From contig JAEACG010000002.1 of assembly GCA_016401345.1 (NCBI GenBank), positions 804,225 to 868,224 on the forward strand: a stretch of 64,000 nucleotides of DNA. The letters run 5' to 3'. A program made the position numbers and the translations under genes. Positions 1 to 7,498 of this stretch are shown piece after piece. Source of the DNA: Fictibacillus nanhaiensis (GTDB taxonomy: Bacteria > Bacillota > Bacilli > Bacillales > Fictibacillaceae). Numbering within the stretch: position 1 is the stretch's first letter; each line of letters starts with the position of its first letter. The notes beneath the pieces were generated by a model. The model had not been told where the DNA came from. It searched no databases and saw only the letters and a program-made list of their open reading frames with translations.

Positions 1-309
1 TCTAGCTCTTTTATTATTGATTTCCTTTTGATTTCGTGCCGCAGCCGATCGAATCGCAGTTGAAGACAGATCTAATCCTACAATTTCCCGAACACCATAT
101 TTTCCTGTGATCATTTGTATCGCATAGCCGGCACCACAACCAAGTTCCAACACTTTGTCTTGTTCTTCAAGTTCCAATTGTCCTATTGTCCACTCTGTTT
201 CAGGTTTATGCTGTCTGACCATCTTTTTTACGATATATGTACCAATCAATCCCTTTGGCGTTTCATAATGACGATCTATATACTCTTTTACCGAATGAAG
301 TAATTTCAT
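1..309 (-). CDS. class I SAM-dependent methyltransferase, C-terminus off the left edge
   Basis: The minus strand reads from an ATG at 309 (a second ATG lies at 312) behind the ribosome site AGGAG, and runs off the window with about 103 codons visible. The protein carries the class I methyltransferase glycine motif VLELGCGAGYAIQMI near residue 55, which binds S-adenosylmethionine, followed by an acidic motif II in IVGLDLSS. The substrate cannot be told because the catalytic and substrate-binding parts are missing. The short N-terminal helix before motif I fits the small-molecule methyltransferase type (Methyltransf_11/25). Start choice: 309 has better spacing to AGGAG than 312. Confidence 0.8.
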   Translation of the reverse strand, partial: MKLLHSVKEYIDRHYETPKGLIGTYIVKKMVRQHKPETEWTIGQLELEEQDKVLELGCGAGYAIQMITGKYGVREIVGLDLSSTAIRSAAARNQKEINNKRAR

Positions 310-451
310 CATTTTCTCCTTTAACACTAATTTCAAACATCTTTCTTCTTATTCCCTTAAGCTCTAGGTGAACCCTCTTAATCCTGTTTAAAATCCATTT
401 TTAACTTTATAATTGGGAAGAGTGATAATCATTTTGAAGGGACAGATTAGC

Positions 452-916
452 TTGAAGAGTCTCAATGTTAATATCATAACCTATTCATCTGATTTTGCTG
501 AACAAACCGTTAAAATGTGGCGTGATAGTAAACTCAAGGCAATAGGTGTAAAAGAGTCTCATAGTTTTGAAAGTCATGTGTACTTTCTGAATAGTATCCT
601 AACGAAAGAGTTTGTCGTCGAACTAGTGATGGTTGATGAAAATGTTGTTGGATTGATTGCATATAACCAGGCTGAAATAAGCCAACTGTATGTTCACCAT
701 GATTATCAAAAATTGGGTATAGGTTATGCATTGCTTCAACGAGCAAAGGATTACTCCAGCGGAAAGTTAACTCTGTACACATTTGAAGTAAACAAGAATG
801 CACAACGTTTTTATGAAAAGAATGGTTTCAAAATTATTGGAAGAGGCCATGAGAATGAAGAAAATCTGCCAGATATTCAGTATGAGTGGAGAGCAAATAT
901 GGAACAGTCTTTGTAA
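452..916 (+). CDS. GNAT family N-acetyltransferase
   Basis: A 154-aa protein of the GNAT fold, which moves an acetyl group from acetyl-CoA to an amine. The acetyl-CoA motif A is visible as LYVHHDYQKLGIGYALL (QxxGxG-type) and motif B as NKNAQRFYEKNGFK. I chose the TTG at 452 because AAGGGA lies nine bases ahead of it; the frame is also open from a TTG at 413 and a GTG at 422, but these have no good ribosome site. It stands alone, followed by a short coding-like remnant. The substrate cannot be deduced. Confidence 0.85.
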   Translation: MKSLNVNIITYSSDFAEQTVKMWRDSKLKAIGVKESHSFESHVYFLNSILTKEFVVELVMVDENVVGLIAYNQAEISQLYVHHDYQKLGIGYALLQRAKDYSSGKLTLYTFEVNKNAQRFYEKNGFKIIGRGHENEENLPDIQYEWRANMEQSL

Positions 917-925
917 GATTTATAA

Positions 926-1039
926 ATTCATTTTCTTATATTCTTTGAAGATGCAGTAATGACTAAAGGGCAAAAAGAAGGATTTGTAATTTCGACTGAA
1001 AAAGAATATTATAGTGATTTTCTTAGGCCGAAGGAGTGA
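926..1039 (+). other. coding-like remnant or tiny ORF
   Basis: An open frame with amino-acid composition like a real protein tail, ending in SDFLRPKE and stopping at 1037-1039. An internal ATG at 959 would give 26 residues but lacks a ribosome site. It most resembles the C-terminal end of a lost gene. I do not recognise the family. The AAGGAG serving the next gene lies inside its last codons. Confidence 0.3.
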
Positions 1040-1045
1040 ATTTCT

Positions 1046-1495
1046 ATGAATTTTCGAAAAGCAAATGAGGAAGATTTACCAGCAATTGTTCGCTTACTTG
1101 CTGATGATGAATTAGGAACCCAACGAGAACGTTTTGCAGAGCCATTGCCAGCTGATTATTATAAAGCATTTGCGGCAATTGAAGCACAAGGTGGAAATCA
1201 GATTATTTTAGCTATTGACGGTCAAACGGTGATTGCCTGCCTTCAGTTAACGATTATTCCTGGTTTAGCAAGACAGGGGATGAAACGAGCACAAATCGAA
1301 GGGGTACGTGTCGATCAGCGCTACCGTGGAAAAGGGGTAGGAGAAGACTTGTTTAAAGAAGCGATTGCTATCGCGAAATCTGAGAAATGCGGTCTTGTTC
1401 AATTGACAACTGACAAGCAACGTGATGAAGCACATCGTTTTTATCAACGTTTAGGATTTTTGGCGAGTCATGAAGGGATGAAACTAATCTTCTAA
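1046..1495 (+). CDS. GNAT family N-acetyltransferase
   Basis: A 149-aa acetyltransferase starting at an ATG behind AAGGAGTG. It shows the acetyl-CoA site VRVDQRYRGKGVGEDLFKEA (RxxGxG) near residues 90-110 and the C-terminal signature EAHRFYQRLGF. The length and layout are those of single-domain GNAT proteins. It is a single gene in a region with several other, not closely similar, GNAT genes (452, 5242, 36933, 39277). The substrate is unknown. Confidence 0.9.
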   Translation: MNFRKANEEDLPAIVRLLADDELGTQRERFAEPLPADYYKAFAAIEAQGGNQIILAIDGQTVIACLQLTIIPGLARQGMKRAQIEGVRVDQRYRGKGVGEDLFKEAIAIAKSEKCGLVQLTTDKQRDEAHRFYQRLGFLASHEGMKLIF

Positions 1496-1676
1496 GTTGA
1501 AAACTCTACTCCATAAAAGAGTGTGTTGATCCAAGCAGGATTAAAGGACTTTTTATAAATTTATTAAACAAACGTAACAGGATTGTAGATTAGGAATGAA
1601 CATAGATTAGATTATTAAAGAACACCTGCTTGCCAAAATAACATAAGGTTAAAGATATGTTAGTGTGCACGACTAT

Positions 1677-1728
1677 TAAACAAATAGAACCCCAATTCTC
1701 CATTCACGCACTGAGAAATAGGGTTTCT
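1677..1728 (-). terminator. possible terminator of the MFS gene
   Basis: Downstream of the MFS stop (minus strand) an imperfect inverted repeat, GAAACCCTATTTCT against AGAATTGGGGTTCT, is followed by a T-rich tail. The stem has mismatches, so this is a moderate call. Confidence 0.4.
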
Positions 1729-1761
1729 ATTGCGACCCTTAAATTAACTATTTGTACATTT

Positions 1762-3015
1762 CTAATCAGTGCCAGTAGTACTTAATTGATGTTTCTCAGA
1801 ATAGTACTCTGCTTTAGAGGGCAGGGTGTTAACGATAAATAATATAATCGTTACTGTAAACATGATTAAAGTTCCTAATATGACGACAAACTGAATAGAT
1901 ATCGATTCAGCTATGATTCCAAAAATCATAGTCCCAATAATGATGAAAAAAGCTTCGATGAAACCATAAACACTACCAACTCGTCCCATTACCTCGACAG
2001 GAACATTATTTTGATAGAATGTGTAAAATCCTGTATTAATAAAAGCCATAGAAAATGATAGAACGAAAAAACCAACTGCTGCCATCAAAAAAGTACCCGA
2101 AAAAGCATAGAATAGATAACCGCTTGATACCATCAAGGATCCAAGACCGATTAGCCAAGAGGTAGCCACTTTTTTAACAACTATCATGTTTAACAATGCG
2201 CCTACAACTATTCCAACACCAGCAATACTTACCAGGAGTCCATAATCCCCCTCTGATAAAGAAAGAACTTCTGTAGCAAATGCTGCTTCCAGTGAATCTA
2301 CAGCAGTTGCCAAAACCATCACTGCACTAAAAAGGAAATAAATGACCATCACATAAATATGTTTACGACTAAAATCAACAACTAATTTCCAGTCATTTTT
2401 CAGTACCTTTAAGGTTATTTTTTCGTCTTCTGTTTTAATTAGATCATTTTTTTCAATATTGGGCATGAACAACGTGAAGAATGCTGCTAAGAATAAGGCT
2501 ATTGCATTTATATATATTGCATAATTAGGAGTTCCACTCATAAATATAATTCCCGCAATTGCAGGACCGGTAACAAATGCCCCAGAATCAATTAAACTCA
2601 CGAGAGAATTAAATCGTTTTCTTCGGACTTGAGGAATTAACTTCGTAATGTAAGTCATTGTTGTAGGATTGGCCATGGAACTAGCTATACTTATTAAAAA
2701 AACGATGCCGTATATTGTCCAAATAGATGATAATAATGGCAATAGTGCAATAAATACTGCTCGGAATAGTGCGAGCCACACCATAAGATGCTTTTTATTC
2801 GATCGATCAATTAAGCTACCACACCATATATTAGTAAATAAAGTAGATAAAGCTCTAAGTATATATAGACCGGAGACAGCAAGTACACCCATCATATCAA
2901 GTACGATTAAATTTAATGCTAAAAAGTAAATCCATTCCCCTACACTTGAAATACCAATAATAGTCAATAAAATAGAAGGGTATTTCCACGACTTCAAAAC
3001 CATTTTTATACGCAT
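1762..3015 (-). CDS. MFS transporter (EntS/MFS_3-like), T-box controlled
   Basis: A 417-aa integral membrane protein with about twelve hydrophobic segments, typical of major facilitator transporters. After the second segment it has the loop motif GSLIDRSNKKHLMV, an MFS motif A (GxxxDRxxRR-like). The central cytoplasmic loop (about residues 190-215) is charged. The type resembles the MFS_3 group, which holds siderophore and drug exporters; the true cargo is unknown. The ATG at 3015 follows GAAGGAG at slightly long spacing. A T-box leader directly upstream implies expression rises when a particular tRNA is uncharged, so export or uptake linked to an amino acid is an inference. Confidence 0.88.
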   Translation of the reverse strand: MRIKMVLKSWKYPSILLTIIGISSVGEWIYFLALNLIVLDMMGVLAVSGLYILRALSTLFTNIWCGSLIDRSNKKHLMVWLALFRAVFIALLPLLSSIWTIYGIVFLISIASSMANPTTMTYITKLIPQVRRKRFNSLVSLIDSGAFVTGPAIAGIIFMSGTPNYAIYINAIALFLAAFFTLFMPNIEKNDLIKTEDEKITLKVLKNDWKLVVDFSRKHIYVMVIYFLFSAVMVLATAVDSLEAAFATEVLSLSEGDYGLLVSIAGVGIVVGALLNMIVVKKVATSWLIGLGSLMVSSGYLFYAFSGTFLMAAVGFFVLSFSMAFINTGFYTFYQNNVPVEVMGRVGSVYGFIEAFFIIIGTMIFGIIAESISIQFVVILGTLIMFTVTIILFIVNTLPSKAEYYSEKHQLSTTGTD

Positions 3016-3055
3016 TTTTATTTCCGCTCCTTCGCGATATTAAACTTGGACAATA

Positions 3056-3345
3056 AAAAAACTCACCCCCAAGACAGTTGTCTTGAGGACGAGTTATTGC
3101 GCGTCGCGGTGCCACCCCAGTTTGGTAATATGTCTCCATATTACCCTTATTAGGTACGGTATGAAGAACCATACATATACCCTAGCCCTATAACAGGAGC
3201 TCCTGTCACACTATCACCTATATGGATCCAATGTGCTGCTCAGAGGCTTGCTTCCAACCATTAATTCTTACTCCTTTTCACCAACTGGAGCTCTCTTTGA
3301 AGAATTGCCGATTATACTCTTCTCTTCATAGCATTTATTTAATTG
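3056..3345 (-). promoter_or_regulatory. T-box riboswitch leader upstream of the MFS gene
   Basis: On the minus strand the T-box antiterminator core GGGTGGCACCGCG is present at 3117-3105. It is followed by a strong terminator (stem AACTCGTCCTCAAGACA against TGTCTTGGGGGTGAGTT, then seven T) at about 3096-3057. Upstream lies a stem I with the distal AG-bulge/terminal loop pattern AGAGAGCTCCAGTTGGTG, and an AGTA element fits the 5' side of the specifier loop. The opposite strand of that loop reads GGAAGCAAGCC, so GCA (Ala) or AGC (Ser) are candidate specifiers. I cannot settle the register by eye. Confidence 0.9.
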
Positions 3346-3351
3346 TGGATA

Positions 3352-3381
3352 ATCTTACCAAATATGCAAGTGGAAAGTAAA
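3352..3381 (-). promoter_or_regulatory. putative sigma-A promoter of the T-box/MFS unit
   Basis: On the minus strand TTTACT and TAAGAT are separated by 18 bases just before the T-box leader begins. It is a weak but well-placed match to the vegetative consensus. Confidence 0.45.
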
Positions 3382-3541
3382 GAGCTTTTTAAGTTACATA
3401 TATAGGATTTCGAAAAAGATTCCCTTCTTTCTTTACAGGACATTGTATTGGAAAGGAATGCACGTTTTATTAAACTTATAGATTAAGAGGAAATTAAACA
3501 TTGAGAATGGAAATTATAAGAGATAAAGTATCCCCAAAAAG

Positions 3542-3685
3542 ATGGGATTTGTGGTTGATAGTTATAAATTTCTTAAAATAGAAAAATCCCTTGCATATGT
3601 TCTATTCGATACTAACGATTTTGTGTACAAAATCTACAACGAAAACGAGTTAATAAAGTATCTAAAAACACATAAACCAAAGTAA
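3542..3685 (+). CDS. small hypothetical protein, possibly a gene remnant
   Basis: A 47-residue frame with a protein-like composition (ends YLKTHKPK), rich in Tyr, Lys and Asp. Its ATG has no convincing ribosome site. In another frame just upstream a 24-codon ORF (ATG at 3507, ending TAG at 3579-3581) overlaps it. The two could be pieces of one gene split by a frameshift. I recognise no family. Confidence 0.35.
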   Translation: MGFVVDSYKFLKIEKSLAYVLFDTNDFVYKIYNENELIKYLKTHKPK

Positions 3686-3774
3686 ATCTTTATTCTGCAA
3701 TCTCTACCTTTCTTCAACAAGGAGAAGAGGAGTGCTCATTCTGATGGTTGACACTTCAGAAAAGATGGAGGGTT

Positions 3775-4161
3775 ATGGTGCAACTATTTAAAAACTTTTT
3801 AAATTCATTTGTAACACTAGTGATTATTTTGTTGTTTCCTATTGCTTTCTTTTTGCAAATTTTATTCGGAGAGGAAACACCAACAACTAATGAAGTTTAT
3901 GTGTTTTTAGGGCTATCTATATTAATGGTACTTTTATCTCTGGCAACGAGATTTTTTGGTAAAACTAACACAATGAATTTTATTGGTTTTTATTCTTTTT
4001 TATTTACTGTGTTTTGGATTGTTTGTTTAGTAGATTCATTAAAATATGAACGGGAGCAAATGCTTGATTTTATAAGGTTCATTGGCTTTTTCACTGCATT
4101 AGTATCTACTCTTTTCAACGTAAAGATAAATCAATTAACTCTAGTTAATCGTCCAAATTAA
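3775..4161 (+). CDS. hypothetical four-helix membrane protein
   Basis: A 128-aa protein with about four hydrophobic helices (near residues 9-30, 40-58, 67-85 and 100-118) and few charges between them. The frame is open from 3748, but GGAGG sits just before the ATG at 3775 (a GTG at 3778 is equally possible). It opens a run of small membrane proteins. There is no signature residue and no recognised family. Confidence 0.7.
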   Translation: MVQLFKNFLNSFVTLVIILLFPIAFFLQILFGEETPTTNEVYVFLGLSILMVLLSLATRFFGKTNTMNFIGFYSFLFTVFWIVCLVDSLKYEREQMLDFIRFIGFFTALVSTLFNVKINQLTLVNRPN

Positions 4162-4216
4162 ACGCGCTTACTTTTAAGGTTTAGGAGGTGGAAGGGACAT
4201 TTTAAAGATTACTTGG

Positions 4217-4588
4217 ATGAAAAGAAAATTCATCGCGGCAGTTATAACATCCTTAATATCAATAATATTAATATATTCATTTTTTCCGCTTAATACTTTC
4301 TTATCGCTAGGTAGTGATCATTCGAATACTACTTTCGCAGACATTCTAATAATAAGTACTTATGTTCTAGTTGGTGTTCTAATATATGGGATGCCAATAT
4401 CTTTACTTATAGATTTTATTACAAAGAACTTTAAAGATGCGAGGGTCTTTTTTGCTTTATCTCTACACATTTTTTTTGGTCTATTGCCTTTCTTTATGTT
4501 GTGGTTCTTTACCTTTTTTTCTTTAACAATTTCAGTTTTATTCTTTTTAACGGATGAGTTAATTAGATATATAAATATAAGACAATAG
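4217..4588 (+). CDS. hypothetical membrane protein
   Basis: A 123-aa protein with a positively charged start (MKRKF) and three to four hydrophobic segments: one at residues 5-30, one at 40-65 and a very Phe-rich stretch at 78-112. It follows the previous membrane gene by 55 bases. An AGGAGGTGG ribosome site lies about 20 bases upstream, too far for this ATG, so the real start may be a non-AUG codon a few residues earlier. I recognise no family. Confidence 0.65.
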   Translation: MKRKFIAAVITSLISIILIYSFFPLNTFLSLGSDHSNTTFADILIISTYVLVGVLIYGMPISLLIDFITKNFKDARVFFALSLHIFFGLLPFFMLWFFTFFSLTISVLFFLTDELIRYINIRQ

Positions 4589-4681
4589 CTATATTAACTA
4601 AATGCCGCAATAGGTAAAGACTAACTCTTGTATATCTAGCATGAAACATCAGCTATATTTTGTGGAATGGGGGCTTAGCAG

Positions 4682-5209
4682 ATGTTTAATGAATTTAACT
4701 TTGATCTAATCTATCATGAACAAAGTACTGAAACTCCTTTGGTGGTGATGATGTGTGGTGTGGCTGGATCAGGTAAAACTACCTTCTCACAACGGTTAGA
4801 GAAAAAAGGATTTGTACGTCTTTCAATTGACGAGGAAATTTGGTCTACCAATGGTCGATGGGGAATTGACTTCCCAATGGATAAGTTCGAGGAATACAGA
4901 AAAGACGCAGAAAGTAAATTACGCAAAGAATTAATTCAGTTAATTCACGATAAACAACAAGTAGTTATTGACTTCAGTTTCTGGGATCGATTAAGAAGGA
5001 ACGAATATAAGAAAATTATTGAGGAGTCTGGCGGTAAATGGAAGCTTGTCTATTTAAAAGTTCATCCGGATGAGTTACGGAAGCGGTTAAAATTACGTAA
5101 CCAGCGCTTTGACGCGAATTCTTTCCCGATTTCAGATGAGCTTTTGAACTCTTACGTTAGTGGTTTTGAAGTCCCTAGTGATGAAGGGGAAATTGTAGTT
5201 GTAAATTAA
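4682..5209 (+). CDS. P-loop kinase of the AAA_33 / zeta-like type
   Basis: A 175-aa ATP-binding protein. The Walker A motif GVAGSGKTTF lies at residues 26-35, an acidic strand VVIDFSFWDR near residue 95 is the Walker B-like region, and the basic segment LRKRLKLRNQR near 138 fits a lid. This is the layout of small AAA_33 kinases related to polynucleotide kinase and antibiotic phosphotransferases. The substrate is unknown. The ATG follows a GGGGG-type ribosome site. A distantly similar kinase occurs at 20918. Neighbours are a GNAT gene and small membrane proteins. Confidence 0.85.
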   Translation: MFNEFNFDLIYHEQSTETPLVVMMCGVAGSGKTTFSQRLEKKGFVRLSIDEEIWSTNGRWGIDFPMDKFEEYRKDAESKLRKELIQLIHDKQQVVIDFSFWDRLRRNEYKKIIEESGGKWKLVYLKVHPDELRKRLKLRNQRFDANSFPISDELLNSYVSGFEVPSDEGEIVVVN

Positions 5210-5241
5210 ATCCAACATTGCATTTGAAAGGGAGCGTTCGT

Positions 5242-5793
5242 ATGTTATCAACTCATGGTAACGTTTATAAAACCAAAAGTGGAAAAAACGTAACAGTAAG
5301 GGAGGCTTCTGTAAAAGATGCGGAAGTGATGTTAATGGCTGCATCAAAAGCATTGGTCGATGCTCCTTACATGTTAAGTACTGCTGAAGATCTCAAGAAG
5401 TTAAGTCTTGAAGATATGCAAAGGGAACTAGAACATTACTCCACAAACCAGAATTATATAAAACTAGTTGCTGAATATGAAAACGAGCTTGTGGGTGCCA
5501 TTGATTTTAGAAATGGAAACAAGGAAAAAATAGCGCATCAAGGTTCTTTTGCAATGACCGTCTTACCCCAATATCGAAATCATGGCGTTGGAAGAGCACT
5601 GGTAGAATCACTGATCACCTGGGCTAGGAACAACGAAACGGTCGAAAAGATTTGTCTAGAAGTCATGGAAGACAACCATGGAGCTATACATTTATATAAA
5701 TCTTTGAACTTTGTAGAAGAAGGTAGAAAAGCGAAAGCTGTTAAAATGGAAGGTCGATATCAAGATTTGATTATGATGGCTTTGTTTGTTTAA
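5242..5793 (+). CDS. GNAT family N-acetyltransferase (Rim-like)
   Basis: A 183-aa acetyltransferase. The acetyl-CoA motif reads LPQYRNHGVGRALVESLITW (RxxGxG) near residue 110, and motif B is DNHGAIHLYKSLNFVEEG, the pattern common in protein or small-amine N-acetyltransferases. The start is the ATG at 5242 behind GAAAGGGAG. The gene follows the kinase by 32 bases, so co-transcription is likely. A neighbouring kinase and acetyltransferase are often resistance or modification enzymes, but the substrate is unknown. Confidence 0.9.
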   Translation: MLSTHGNVYKTKSGKNVTVREASVKDAEVMLMAASKALVDAPYMLSTAEDLKKLSLEDMQRELEHYSTNQNYIKLVAEYENELVGAIDFRNGNKEKIAHQGSFAMTVLPQYRNHGVGRALVESLITWARNNETVEKICLEVMEDNHGAIHLYKSLNFVEEGRKAKAVKMEGRYQDLIMMALFV

Positions 5794-5918
5794 AACATCT
5801 TATATTGTCTACACCCTTTAAGAGAGTAAAGGAATTTAACATAAGCTACAGAGTTACATGCGAGCATATAGTAAGAGTAAATTCATTTTGACCATAAATA
5901 AAAAGTGGGGTAATGACA

Positions 5919-6200
5919 ATGGCATTTGTTATAGCTATAGGTGCATTGTTGCTATTAGCATTCTTGGCGATCAAGCTCACAAAAGGAAAAACAACAAAAA
6001 GGAAATGCATAGTGTGGGGGATATTTATTATGGTAGGGTTTAATCCGTTTTTAACATTCCTTATTTCTATCCCAGTTGGTTTAGCGGTGGGAGACGGGTT
6101 TGCTGCAGTAGGTATGATGATGTTGTTATTACCAGCTTTTTTTATCATCGGTTTAATTACATTACTAGCTGGCATCTTTGCGACAAGTAGTTCTGTTTAG
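5919..6200 (+). CDS. small hypothetical membrane protein
   Basis: A 93-aa protein with three hydrophobic helices (about residues 2-19, 30-57 and 63-88) separated by the basic loop KLTKGKTTKRK, which should lie in the cytoplasm. ATG 5919 has GTGGGG at good spacing, better than the ATG two codons earlier. There is no recognised family. It belongs to the local run of small membrane proteins. Confidence 0.7.
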   Translation: MAFVIAIGALLLLAFLAIKLTKGKTTKRKCIVWGIFIMVGFNPFLTFLISIPVGLAVGDGFAAVGMMMLLLPAFFIIGLITLLAGIFATSSSV

Positions 6201-6290
6201 AAAGTGTAGGAGTCCCCAATAGCACTTATAAACAATTATAGATATAACTTGAATGTTGCAGATTATTTAGAAAATAAGGATGATAATTCT

Positions 6291-6551
6291 ATGTGGGGCA
6301 TACCATTAATGTATTTCCTTTTCTTTTTTATAGTGTCTCTAGTAATAAGTGTTTTTCTTAGTTTTTTTACTAAGAACTCGTTAAAAAATAGTTTCATTTT
6401 TTCATTACTTTTTTCATTTTTTATTACTTTTTTCAATTTATATTACATTGGTTTATTTTGGGATGCCATATATCTTCTAATAAGAAGAAATTCCATTGGT
6501 ATACAGAATGGAGGGAAATATCATGGAGTTAAGAATGTCAAAGTATGTTAA
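6291..6551 (+). CDS. small hypothetical membrane protein
   Basis: An 86-aa, Phe-rich protein with two long hydrophobic segments and a basic tail. The frame opens at a TTG (6249), but AAGGA lies ten bases before the ATG at 6291, so I use the latter. Its 3' end overlaps the start of the next membrane gene by 29 bases in another frame, which suggests coupled translation. I recognise no family. Confidence 0.6.
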   Translation: MWGIPLMYFLFFFIVSLVISVFLSFFTKNSLKNSFIFSLLFSFFITFFNLYYIGLFWDAIYLLIRRNSIGIQNGGKYHGVKNVKVC

Positions 6552-6768
6552 AGGAAATTTTGGACGTTTATTTCCAATTGTGATGATTTTAATGATATTA
6601 AATGAAGTTATTTTTGGATTCGAAGTCCAATACTTTGGCTTTGATGAACTTGAAGACCTTGGTCGCATCATTTTTGTATTAATCGTAAAAGCTTGCGAAA
6701 GTGCGCTAATTACAGTTTTGTTACTATGGTTATATACTAGAATTAAATCGGTTTATAAAAATCCTTAA
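6523..6768 (+). CDS. small hypothetical membrane protein
   Basis: An 81-aa protein with a basic N-terminus and two predicted membrane helices (residues 15-33 and 49-72), ending in a basic tail YTRIKSVYKNP. The start is the ATG at 6523 behind GGAGGG. It overlaps the preceding gene. The function is unknown. Confidence 0.7.
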   Translation: MELRMSKYVKGNFGRLFPIVMILMILNEVIFGFEVQYFGFDELEDLGRIIFVLIVKACESALITVLLLWLYTRIKSVYKNP

Positions 6769-6784
6769 AAATCTTGAGGTGAAA

Positions 6785-7429
6785 ATGAGCGAGATCAAAG
6801 AAATCTGGAAACCACTTTCTGTGAAAGAGATACAATATATTTTTGATCAGATGTCACTACATTGGTGGATTGCTGGTGGATGGGCGTTGGATTTGCATCT
6901 GAATAGAATTACACGAGAACATGATGATATTGATGTCCTAATTCTGAGATCGGAACACCTACTTCTACAGAAGTATCTGTCCGCTGATTGGAAAGGATAC
7001 AAAGCGTTTAAAGGAAAGTTAATACCTTGGAACATGTACGAAAAGCTAGATAACCAATTTGATAATTTATGGTTTAAGAAAAAGGAAGAATCTACATGGG
7101 CTTTTCAAGTGATGATTATAGATTGTGAGAATGATTATTGGATCTACAAACGAAATGGTACAATAAAAAGAGAGCTAACGTATATTGACTTGAAAACTTC
7201 TGAGGGAGTCCCATACATAAAACCAGAAATTCAGCTTCTATATAAGGGTGGAAGTTAGTTGATTAGGGAAAAAAATCAACTAGATTTAGAGAATGTCTTG
7301 CCAACGTTGGATGATGTAAGTAGAGAATGGCTAAGAGATTCCTTGACTATTCAGTACCCGAACGGTCATCCATGGATTGAACGAATAAATGCGTACATAG
7401 AAAGCTCGCAAAATATGAAAAGAGAGTAA
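6785..7429 (+). pseudogene. aminoglycoside/lincosamide nucleotidyltransferase-like gene, interrupted by TAG
   Basis: The first 157 codons encode a nucleotidyltransferase of the ANT(2'')/Lnu type: WWIAGGWALDLHLNRITREH followed by DDIDVLI gives the glycine loop and the metal-binding DxD. These enzymes transfer AMP to aminoglycosides or lincosamides. The frame stops at TAG 7256-7258, yet the same frame stays open beyond it for 56 more codons (to TAA 7427-7429) and reads like the normal C-terminus of the family (QLDLENVLPTLDDVSREWL). No ribosome site precedes the second part. A nonsense mutation is likeliest; the first part might still fold. The start is the ATG at 6785 behind GAGG. Confidence 0.75.
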
Positions 7430-7498
7430 GGGTGGTGTATCGCTTCCCTTATTTTCTTTTTCTAGTAGTAAAATTTAGAAGTAAATAGGTGAAGTTGT

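Noticed and set aside
534..803. Minus-strand frame inside the GNAT gene
   Set aside because: It is a shadow of the plus-strand acetyltransferase, which has clear family motifs; the minus frame has none.
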